Shown in pieces: positions 25,450 through 35,728 of a stretch of 64,000 nucleotides of DNA. Below the pieces are notes generated by a model. The model made no database searches. It saw only the letters and a list, made by a program, of their open reading frames with translations, and was not told the DNA's origin. The translations under genes and the position numbers were made by a program. This DNA is from Pegea sp. RAD2-039 (Eukaryota; Chordata; Thaliacea; Salpida; Salpidae), in the NCBI GenBank assembly GCA_034620365.1, contig JAQGEQ010000287.1, positions 496,001-560,000 of the forward strand, read 5' to 3'. The stretch's first letter is position 1. Each line of letters starts with the position of its first letter.

Positions 25450-25930
25450 TTATAAAATAAGTAAAGAAATGTTGTTATAATTTGTCAACAAATTACGTAA
25501 GCCCTTCGTGATAACTTTAAGAGAGGTGACAAAATTTGTTATAGTGATAGAGTCAGATAGAACTGTAGTTACTCTATTAAAAACAGCTATTAGTGAATCC
25601 ACCAGTGACTTTGTTTCTCTGCAAGCAATATAAACTCTTGTATTATATACAGACATTCAAAAATATTTATTTTCATATAAAATCTTAGTAGAGAACTTAG
25701 ACATATCAATATTAATTCTACTCTCATTTCTTCGATTAGGCAATTTTTTGATGATGATTTATCGCAAGTCATCAAAAATAGCTCTGTTTCAGATTTCTTT
25801 GTATCTTCAATGGTGTTCTCCAAAGTAGTTTTATTGACCTTGTTTTATTATATATTACACCTTCTTATCTAACTTTAAATAGCCATAAAAGTTTGATCCT
25901 TTTTTCCACGATTCTAGCCTTTTCTAACTA
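25450..25930 (-). other. coding-like segments downstream of the 26-kb candidate gene
   Basis: Three minus-strand stretches look like exons: about 25867-25930 (WKKGSNFYGYLKLDKK before GTGTAA), 25590-25820 (includes TKKSETELFLMTCDKSSSKN) and 25450-25640 (includes SLVDSLIAVFNRVTTVL). The first two join in frame. They could be extra exons of the gene at 25946-26546 if it splices past its stop, or a separate gene. No family was recognised. Confidence 0.3.
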
Positions 25931-25945
25931 ACTATACCTTCAATA

Positions 25946-26546
25946 TTATTTGTTGACCAATGGCTTAATTGGGCCTAAATGCCTTAAAAAATCTTTCCTT
26001 AAAAAATTGAATACTCTTTTCTTTACACAAGGACCAACCTTCAAAGCGTAATATTGAAGCGCTTCATTGTCAACGCCTTGTTTCTGACTTCGTATTACTG
26101 TTCAAAAATAATAAATGATTGGTCTTACCTCAACTTTAATAAACTTTACATAAACTGCAACGTTTTCTTCTTTCTCAAAGGTACTCTACTTAAAATTATT
26201 CTGGTTAAAGATTTGTAAATCATTTCAACAAAAATAAGTTTTCCAATAGGGTAACTGAAAATTTCATTTTTCGACTCTACTGCTTCAGCATATTCTAATA
26301 CTTCTCTTAAAATTCAATTGAAAATTGATGATTTGAGTAATTTTGTTCAAAAGCGGTTTACAATACTGTCATTTTCGTTTTATTTATTTTAGTAAATATT
26401 AAGTATGTTATATCGACTATATTCGCTTTAAGTTTTTACATCACTCTTGTTGAACTGTGGTAATTAACACCTTCTTGGTTCTCTGCAGTTATATCGTTTG
26501 CTTTCGCTATATAAGCTTGAATGAATAACTTGTTATCTGCAGCCAT
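25946..26546 (-). CDS. small unknown gene, 4 exons, about 114 residues
   Basis: Unrecognised. Exons 26471-26546, 26230-26303, 26129-26185 and 25946-26083 run from an ATG (context GGCATGG) to TAA with every junction in phase. The introns are short (44-167 bp), and one donor is GTTGAA, a class also used by the transporter and PTCD1 here. The protein starts MAADNKLFIQAYIAKAND and is helical and charged (EYAEAVESKNEIFSYP, NEALQYYALKVGP), with a basic C-terminus. It shows no signal peptide or membrane helix. The composition is clearly above the AT background. The weak points are the 44-bp intron and the possibility that a GTAAAG donor at about 26025 joins it to the segments below 25930. Confidence 0.42.
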
Positions 26547-26559
26547 GCCTCATTCCATA

Positions 26560-27840
26560 AATTAAAAAAAGGGGTTTTTACATTTAGAAATTAGCTTCTG
26601 AATCTAATTTTTTGCTGAAATTTTTTGTTGATAAAAATATATTTACTTTAAAAGATGGTTAAAGCAGTTCGAATAATCTATGCGAATAAAAAAGTGTTAT
26701 TGTAAATACACCAAATAAGTTGTACATATTTTTATGCTAACTAGACGTGGTTATGTTTACTTATGAAACTAAGTTTACTGATGTGTACTTTAAGTTATAA
26801 ACTTGTTCCCTAGATATTTCATTTTTTAGTGTATTTTTAAGTATTTTCCAAATATTTAATAGGCTGTGATTTAAATAACTTAAGCTACTTAATTTTATAA
26901 ATTGTTGTAAACAATTTATTGTAACTTAAGTCACTACTTATTAAAATTACAAAATGTACATTCAGAAAAGCTTTATACGTTTTACTCAAAAAATCATTAA
27001 ATAAAATGTTCTCAAAATATTCATTTTATTATTTACTGGAATATTTATTTTGTAGATTCTTGTTACTGATCATATAAATTATATTTTCAAAATAATTAAT
27101 TTTAGAACTGACAATTTTTTTCAAGTTATAAAATAATCTTAACAAATTTGTTTTAAGAATAAATTAATCAACTTTGCAATGATGAGTCATTGTTGAATCA
27201 AGTATTATAATATTTCATAATATCTTAAAACATATTTGCAATCATTTTATCCATACAATACTAATAAAATATGTTTTCATTTATTTTGAGTTATATAAAC
27301 AGTTTCTAATTATTAGATAGTTTCTTTAAAATAATTTTGTTTTTTAATATACTGTTTACTTTTTTCAGTGAAAGGTAAATTTCATATTTGTAATAAGCCT
27401 TCTTTCATATTATATTTTACTTTCTATAAACTGATTTTATTTTTATATATACCTCCTAGTTACTAGTATTTTTTTTTATTTAATACAAATAGTTTTATAA
27501 AATAAGTAATTTAGTTTTATAACCTTGATTTTTTTTTATATTTCTGTTATTAATATTTTGCAGACATATTTTTCTACTATATATTTTTACTTATTGTATA
27601 CAAAGATTTTTTTTTACAAATTTAAGAATAAATTTATTAAATAATTAAATGTGAATAAGATTTTCAAAGCAATTTTAAACCATATTAATTAATTATTAAA
27701 TAAATATAATATTTTTCAAAAATAAACAATTTACATTATTTTTTTTAATTACAATTACCTTAAAATAAACTAATCAATTTTAAATAATAAATATATATTC
27801 TACTTTATAGTTTACTTCATAGATAGATTGTTTACTTTAT
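26560..27840. other. AT-rich stretch, nothing seen
   Basis: Extremely A/T-rich. It should include the promoter of GET4 and of the divergent minus-strand candidate. T-rich tract plus TAG sites occur at 27808 and 27823, just before the GET4 ATG. Confidence 0.45.
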
Positions 27841-27846
27841 AAATTC

Positions 27847-28827
27847 ATGGCTTCTTCAAGTCAAAAGACTGCAGGGCGAAGTGGAGTTAATAGAATTTTG
27901 GAAAATTTAAAAAGAAGTCTTGAAAATAAAGACTTTTATGAAAGTCATCAGTTTTATGTCACTTTAAATCATCGCTATCACTCAAGAGGAAAAGATGAAG
28001 CGGCTAGAAGTCTGATGTTAAAAGGAGCAAAGTACTTCTTTGAAAATAAACAGTTTGAAAGTGGTGTACATTTATCTCTTCTGTTTGTTGCTTCATTAGA
28101 GAAAAATGTTTTAAGTGTAACTGAAGCTGACATTAAAACATTATCAAAACTTCACAAGTTGATACCAGTTACTCTGGCAGATTTTGAAAACTTTCAGAAT
28201 CGAGCTATACGCTGGTCTGCTAGTTGTGCTGGTAATCCTAAAACTGGTAACCGATCTCTACGAAAAGAGTTTGCTGTTAATTTATGGAATGCTCGGTGTT
28301 TAACTGAGGCTAGAAATCAATTCATGTATTCAGATGATGGTAAATGCTTTGCTGAAATGATGATTGAATTTTCAGTGTCGTATGGACATCCAAACGAATG
28401 TGATCTTTTCCTTGCTCAAACAGTTCTTCAACTTCTTTGTATCAGATCTTTTGATGTAGCTGAAGATTTTTTCCAATGTTATGTAACTAGGCATCCGAAG
28501 TTTCAATTTCCACCTACTTATCCGCTTGCAAACTTTATCCGCTTTCTCTTCTCTTCAATACACTCAAAGCGTTCGAAATGGTTTTTATATCTAGTTGAAT
28601 TGTATCGGCCAAGTCTACAACGAGACACGTGCTTTAGTAAGTACTTGGATATCATTGGCGAAATTTATTTCAATATCAAGCCCAAAGGCGCGAATAGCTC
28701 AGGCGGTGGATTTTTCAAAAACTTTCTTGGTGATTTATTTTCCGGAGATCATGATAGTGGAGATGAGGAGGTTAAACAAGAAAAATCTTTACCTCCACAA
28801 ACTGCAATTGAAGATGATTTAGATTGA
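27847..28827 (+). CDS. GET4: GET4, guided entry of tail-anchored proteins factor 4
   Basis: Cytosolic subunit of the GET4-UBL4A-BAG6 complex. It receives tail-anchored proteins from SGTA and passes them to GET3/TRC40 for insertion into the ER. It is a single uninterrupted frame of 326 residues, matching the family's full length (human 327). Family landmarks are in order: a helical-repeat start (RSLENKDFYESHQFY), RAIRWSASC near residue 119, NLWNARCLTEARNQF, QTVLQLLCIRS, LYRPSLQRD and the C-terminal GGGFFKNFLGDLF. The tail is acidic. The gene has no intron, although its neighbours have many. TMCO1 starts 273 bp downstream on the same strand. Confidence 0.94.
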   Translation: MASSSQKTAGRSGVNRILENLKRSLENKDFYESHQFYVTLNHRYHSRGKDEAARSLMLKGAKYFFENKQFESGVHLSLLFVASLEKNVLSVTEADIKTLSKLHKLIPVTLADFENFQNRAIRWSASCAGNPKTGNRSLRKEFAVNLWNARCLTEARNQFMYSDDGKCFAEMMIEFSVSYGHPNECDLFLAQTVLQLLCIRSFDVAEDFFQCYVTRHPKFQFPPTYPLANFIRFLFSSIHSKRSKWFLYLVELYRPSLQRDTCFSKYLDIIGEIYFNIKPKGANSSGGGFFKNFLGDLFSGDHDSGDEEVKQEKSLPPQTAIEDDLD

Positions 28828-28849
28828 TCAATTATTAAAATAATGATTT

Positions 28850-28855
28850 AATAAA
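28850..28855 (+). terminator. poly(A) signal of GET4
   Basis: AATAAA 23 nt after the GET4 stop codon and 246 nt before the TMCO1 ATG. The upstream transcript can therefore be processed before TMCO1 begins. Confidence 0.6.
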
Positions 28856-29100
28856 GACTCTGCTGAAGAACCTTCTTTGGGTATTAAACTTTCTGATAAT
28901 ACTTTCTCCTTCAAAACTTTCATTTAGTTTCTTTTTTGATTAGTTATTTGGTGATAACATGTTTAATGAGATTTTTTTTCATTTTTTAATGTAACGACAA
29001 CTTTGGATTATTTATCAACTCAACTAATTTAATTTTTGAAACTCAGGTTGTATAGTGTAAAAAAGTTTTAATAGAAAAGCACCTTTCCTGGTAACTAAAC

Positions 29101-30559
29101 ATGATTGGCGATAGTTTGCTTATTGTATTTATATCTTGTCTCACTGTATCGATTGCTGAAGGTAGGTTGAATGTTACTAAACTAAAACTTTTATTTCAAA
29201 TCAATTTTAATTTCTTTTTCAAGGCCTTACATATGTCATGGTATATCGAACAAGTAAATATAAAAAGCTAAAGGCTGAAGTAGATAAACAGAGCAAAAAG
29301 CGTAAGCAAAAAACTTTCTGCATGTTTCTAAAGTTGCTTTTTATTTAGAGGCTAACTAATTTATTGTTTTAGTTGAAAAACGCAAAGAAGCTATTGGTGA
29401 ATCACTTACTAACAAAAATCAGAAAAGACGTTTGAATTATGAAGAAGAGAAACTGAAATCACACAATAGAGATCTGTCTGCTGTACGAATGAAATCAGTT
29501 TTTGCAATTGGAATCTGTTTTACTGCTTTACTTGGAGTACTAAATTCAGCGTAAGCATTTGCTTTCTCAAATTTCATAAACTTTCCCTTGTTTTTGATTT
29601 ATTGATATATAGGTAATATATCAACTAAAAAGATTGTTTGATTAATTTTAAAGTTCATTTTTTAACACACTGTAAAACTGAAATGTTTTTTTACATTAAT
29701 ATAAATAATTTTGTTTCGTATGCATTCTGATGGTAGTTTTTAAATCCATTTAATGATAAAGTTAATTTTTCATCATTTAATGAGATCTCATTAACCAATC
29801 AAAAGTTAGATTTGAAAGTCAAGGGCACTTGCCTAACTAGCTAGACATCTGATAAAAATCATTTAAAAATAGCTTTTAGCATTTATACAAGGGTTTAATG
29901 CTTAGAAAATGAAACTTGCAAAGCTGTTTGATATAAAAACAAACTGCAAGATTTAAAGTAAGTTAGAAAGAAAATAGTAATTTGAATCTATTAGATTTTG
30001 AAGCTAGATATTTGACTAAATCTTCTATTTAAATGATAGAAATCTGTTTGAAGTAAAGATCTTTAGATGAAATTGACAAATTGAATTCGGTTGAAATTTT
30101 GTCTCAATTGACAATAACAGCAATTGTTCCTATCTCTCTCTATTTGTTTGTTTGTTTGTTTGTTTAGTATACAACTTTCAATTCTCCTAAAATTCAAATT
30201 TCAGGAGAATCTCAATTCTTCAATTTGAATTTTTAGATTCGAAGGTCGAGTGGTGGCCAAACTTCCATTTGCTCCTATTTCATTCCTGCAAGGTATCTCG
30301 CATCGTGGATTAGTTGGTTCAGACTGCACAGACTGTTCCTTCATATTTCTTTATATCCTCTGCACAATGTCAATTCGTCAGGTTTGCTTTCATTTTATTT
30401 TTCCTTCGAAATTTGATGACTTCTGCAAAAATCTCAACCATCAACTGAATTTTTTTTCAGAATTTACAGAAGTTTTTGGGCTTTAACTTATCACGATCGG
30501 CTGTTAAGCAAACTGGTGGAAGTATGTTTCAACCACCTCAAAATTCTCAGACAAGATAA
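29101..30559 (+). CDS. TMCO1: TMCO1, ER calcium-load-activated channel / translocon factor
   Basis: An ER membrane protein of the Oxa1/GET1/EMC3 superfamily, known as a Ca2+ leak channel and as part of the multipass translocon. Five exons join in frame into 186 residues (human 188): 29101-29161, 29224-29301, 29373-29550, 30237-30381, 30461-30559. The first membrane helix starts at once (DSLLIVFISCLTVSIAEG). A basic coiled coil follows at about residues 30-85. Two more helices lie around VFAIGICFTALLG and CSFIFLYILCTMSIRQ. VVAKLPF and GISHRGL are near-identical to the animal family. The C-terminus (GSMFQPPQNSQ) is the usual short cytosolic tail. An ACTCAG acceptor-like site ends 54 nt before the ATG. 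Confidence 0.95.
30143..30165 (+). repeat. (TTTG)n microsatellite
   Basis: Nearly six perfect copies of TTTG in intron 3 of TMCO1, preceded by a short CT run. Confidence 0.85.
30181..30210 (+). repeat. inverted repeat (8-bp stem) in TMCO1 intron 3
   Basis: ATTCTCCT at 30181-30188 pairs perfectly with AGGAGAAT at 30203-30210 across a 14-nt loop. The TTTCAG at 30199-30204 is a decoy acceptor that lies partly inside the stem, 32 nt before the real one. Confidence 0.5.
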
Positions 30560-30569
30560 ATAGAATCAC

Positions 30570-33500
30570 TAAATCTATTCTTCATAAACTTTCTATTAGA
30601 ACTATTTTCTTTTTTCTGCTTACCTAGACAATTTGAAGTGATGTTAAATGTTTAAAAGTAAAATTAGAACTTCTTGAACAAGTTTTGATAAGTGCTATAA
30701 TCAAAATAGAGTGTAGAAACTAAATGAGTTTAAATATTGATTTGTTTTCAACAACAAATCTTTAACAACATTTTTAACATATTTTGATTTTCTCATAGAA
30801 GGATTTGATGAATAAAATATTTAATATAATTTGATACGATATTTCTCTTTAAAAATTCATTCAAAAGATAGTCTAATTAGAAAGCCTAAAACTTTGTGTT
30901 TGTTCTAAACAAGAACTTCAAAGAACTTTATTTGACCTCTAAAAAAAACAATAGGGAACATCGTTAAAAATTGTGGTTTTTAGATATATGGAATTGATTA
31001 GAATGCCCTCTAGATTAAACAACATAAATTTATAAAGAGATTTTTTCTCTGGTGTTTTTAAGAACAACCGAAAAACAAAATTGTTAAAAGTTGCAAATAA
31101 TTACCTTAAGTTGGGTTTCATCGACGCATCTTGTAAATTAGTCATGTCTGCCACATTAAAGAGAGATAAAATTCATTTTTGAAGCTTTAAAAGTTAAAAA
31201 TGCGACGGCAACTACTTCAACAATAAGAGTAATGTTGCTTCAATTTGTCATTTCATTATTGTAGTTTATTAGAAGTTTGTAAAAACATTTACTTTTAAAA
31301 AAACTGTCAAAGCTTTTTCTAAACTAAATATAATTTCTGACTAGAAAAGAAAAATTCTTATCACAGAAAAGTTCAAGGATTTTATTTGAAACTTGAGCTT
31401 TTAACAGATTTTAAATCAATGAAAGAAAAATGATATTCTTTTATATAAAAGCGTAAAATATATTAAACTTTTCTTATAATCAATTATTTACTCGATTATA
31501 CTTTCAAGGATATTTTTAATTGCAGAGATTGCGATATGAAAATAATTTCTTAGAAAATTTTCTGGATTTTCATTTGACGCAATAATATAAAACAATTTAT
31601 TTAATTTTCATATCAAGTATAATATTAATTATTTTTAATGCTTATTTGTTTTATTGATTTTACTAATTACTTGTAAATTTCTCACTCAAATTTTTTATTT
31701 TATTATTTTTTTATACATTGTAAGCTTTATAAAGTAAAAAAAAATAATTGATGATTATTCATGAAACCTAAAGAATGTATTATGGTACACAGACTAAATT
31801 GTGAAGCCGTCTTACTATTTCAAGTCATTCAAAAAATTTTATACCAAATATTGTAAATCTACGAAGACGTACTTTTTAACCAACATATGTTAGAGGCAAT
31901 TTTCGAGACATAGTTTTCTATTCAATAATTCCTAAAGTTTAAATGGTCAATATAATTTGTTAATCAATTGGGCGTTGAATTTCTTGTTAAACAGAAACTT
32001 TATTTTGTTACAAACCTTAACTTTTTGAAACAAATCTTATATACTATGACAAGCTGTCTGTTGTCAAAGAAAATTAATCTGATATAGGTAGAGTTATTTA
32101 AATAACAGCTTAAGTGATCCTAAAAACAAAATGATCAACATTATGCTTCATCTGCTGATAAATACTATCGGTATAACTAAAGCTTGACTCTCTTTAAAAG
32201 CTTGAACTGACTTTGCTTATATTGTTTGCTTATTTATTATTTTCTGTTAAAAACATTTTGTATTATCAAAAGTGATTTAAGTTAACAACAAATTTTACTT
32301 CAGTTTCTACAGTCATCTACATTAAAAATCAATAAAGTTACATCACGTTTTTACTTAATTCTTTATAAAATTATTTTAAACTACATCAACAACTTGGTTA
32401 TTTCTCATCAATTACTTTTTTATATTCTTGGTTTTTCTAGTGTTTTCAAAAAAAGAAGTGAAAAACTTTATAAATAATAAAGGCTTGAAAAGACAACTTT
32501 ATACTAGTTATGATGTTCTTCTGTTTTTAGTAGTTTGATCACTATAAGGTGAAGAAATATATCAAAAGATAATAATTTACTCAGTAAAACCTACGTTTGC
32601 CATCACAAACATCATTTTCTCAATGAAAATAAGTTCAAAGCTTAATCAAATAGATTTTGTTGTTTTGACATTTACTTTAAGTTTATGGAAACTGGTGAAC
32701 TGAGGTTAAATATGAGGCATTAAAATTGAGTTTTTTAAACAGAGCTATATTATAAAGAAAACTAATCGATATAAAATGAGATAAAAGAAGCCAATTTATT
32801 TCATAAACTAGAATAGATTACACGATTGATCAAATTATTATTTAGTAAACTTAACAGCATACGTGAGAAATTTACATAATAGTATACAATTGCTTCATAA
32901 TATATTTATCATATTTATTTTACAAATCATACTGAAACCAAATAATTCAGCTTGCAGCGATAACTTCGACTTAAAATAGTTTTAAATACAGCTAAAATAT
33001 TCTACTTTTTAAAACATTTCATCTACTAATAAATCTTTATTCAATTATCGCTTTTTTAAAGACATTTTATAAACTTTTTTAAATTTATAACCAAGTTTAC
33101 GCTATTCTGTAAATCATTTTATATCGTTGACATATTTTTGGGAATAATTTTGTTATAATACAATAATAATATTAGAAATATTTGGAATATTTTCATGGAT
33201 TTTGCTGAAAGATTTCTGCAAAGCATACAATTGTATGCGTTCGACTATATTGCTAGGAAAAAGAAAACTTTTCGAACCCTATTTAATAAAAAATGAATTT
33301 AACAGTTTTTAAGATTAGAGATTGCTTGTATTTATTGAACAAATTTATAATAGTAGAAGGTATGTTTTTGTCAAACATAACTGATTGTCATTGTCACAAC
33401 TGATTGTATAGCTTGGCAAGCATATTTGAATTTAAACCATAAACAAGGGTTTTTGAATAATAACGATTAAAAGCTTTTAATTTAAGGATAATCATCGATA

Positions 33501-35720
33501 TTTGCTGAATTTTCTAATTAATGTTTATTTACACTTATTATAATATCTAGTAGTATTTGAATTTGATAGAACAAATTTATTCTAGTACAAATTTGTGTGA
33601 TCTAATAAACCTTTAATGCTGTATTAAGCCCTTATTATATTTTAAAGTTGACAGGAGCTGGTTTCTACATAACATGTATAAAATATGCTAAACTTGAGAA
33701 AATGCTGCCTAAGATATCCCATAAGTTTGTAATAACCAATCACTTTGTTCCATAATTTTGAACACGTGTCAAAAATAAATTAGATTATTTTCTATCTAAA
33801 AATGGTAAGCTAAAGTAAAGTAAAAGGTACTTTCTGATGATACAAAAAACTAATTCAAATAAAATTCTTATATATTTAAACAATATATAGTTAAATAAAT
33901 ATATCTATTAAATAAAATCAGATCTATTAAGTTTTTTAACTGTATATTATTTTTAAGAAGTAATTTTGCTGCGGATTTTGTAGAAACTTACATAATTTAA
34001 TGATAATGTAGCAAGAAGAATAGGAACATAAGGGATTTTGCAAAGACTTGGCATTCAATGCTATTAAATTTTATTTTGCGATATTTTATCAAATTATATA
34101 AGCTGGATAGTTTTAAAATTCATGTATTGTTTATAGCAAAATAGGTTTTTTAAATTTCGCAATTTGATTAAGTAAAAAACAAAGCCCCAAATAGTTAACC
34201 GTCTTACAAAAAACTTTATTGTTTCAATTTAAATCACAATTTTATTTTCTAATCTAACTTAAGATAAAATAATTTTAATTTTTCCTATTTGTATATCTAC
34301 AAGTCAGTCTTATGGTATTTTATATCGTTACTAATAAGTAAAATATTTTTACTTTTTTCAAATCTGATTTATACTGGTTATTTTTTGTTTTTTACCAAAT
34401 AAAGTTTTAGAAACAAAAAATTTATATCATCATTTATCTAAAAGTGATTTATTTAATAATTTTTTTTTGCCAAAGATATAAAAGCTTTTTAACTGAAATT
34501 TATAAAGTCAAATAAGTTTGAATCTTGTATGTAGAATAAATACTTCCTTAAACTGCATTAGAATTTCGTTTTAGCCAATAGAACAATTTTTAAAATAAAA
34601 CAAAATCAGCCTCTATGCTAAAAAATAAATTTTGGGATTTGAAAACAATATTTATGTTTGTAGATTATTAAACGTACCTCAGCAGTAAAATTTCAATTAT
34701 TTAACCCTTAAGGTACAGCAACATTAATCTTTAATAGAATTTAGATTGCAGAAAATTTAATAACAAAACTTAATTTACAAAAAATAATTTATGATTAATC
34801 TTTATCAAACAACTTGAAGAAAATTAAGCAAAATAAAACAAACCGTTTATAGATAAAACAAATAAATTTTAATTACCTTAAAAACGTTTATAAAAAAATT
34901 ACATTTACTGGTAACAGCATCTTTGAATGCAAACTTAATACTGGTTAATTAATTTACCATTATCATTTTTACGCAGATGTCTCATTAAAAATTTGATAAA
35001 ATTATATTAATAACTTTTTTAAATGTTAGCTTTGAAAAAACTTTTTTGTTTATTCTTGTAAAACTGTATCCATAGATATATTTAGTAGAAATATTAATCA
35101 AGTAATTCTGGCATTTTATTTAAACAAGTCAACTGTCAATGTATTTTGAAAGGCAAAAGAAAAAGTATAAATACAATGTACTAATAAAATTTCGATGACT
35201 ATCGATTGAAAACTTTATGTCCTCGATATTTTCACTTTTTGGAAAAAAAGTTTCAAAAAGAAATCAGTAAAAATCAATTTAAATATTTTAAATGCAAATC
35301 AATACAGCAAATACTAACAAAAGTATTAATCTGAAGGCTAATAAGGTGAGTTAAAATAAATTAGCTTGTGTGGTTAATATTTTGACCCAGTTTTTTCCAT
35401 CATTACTTTATACATTGAAAGCAACAATCAAGTAAATTGTTCAATATAAAAGTTAACCAAAGTTAAAACTAACCAAAAGCTGTATATGATTCTTGAAAAA
35501 CGAAAATTAATTTTAATATGAAAAACCAGTAGTTTTACGGTACATATATGCATACATAAGTGTGTAGTATAGTACTATTATAGCACAGAAAAACAACCTC
35601 ATGTTTGATTAGCTCATAAAAGCAAATAAGTATTTATTTACAAGGTTTTTTTTATACTTAACAGATTACGAATACTAAGGCTGTTTGTTATAAAAGCTGA
35701 AAAGAAATGATCAAGTATAA
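30570..35720. other. 5-kb AT-rich gene desert
   Basis: No convincing exon on either strand. The best short frame is 33195-33296 (plus), 33 codons from ATG (starts MDFAERFLQSIQLYAFDY). It reads protein-like but has no supporting neighbours. Confidence 0.4.
35633..35638 (-). terminator. poly(A) signal of the SLC4 transporter
   Basis: AATAAA on the minus strand, about 90 nt beyond the transporter stop codon. Confidence 0.5.
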
Positions 35721-35728
35721 TTGCTTTA

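Noticed and set aside
28595-28822. Second plus-strand frame inside GET4
   Set aside because: Out of frame with GET4, which matches its family to the end.
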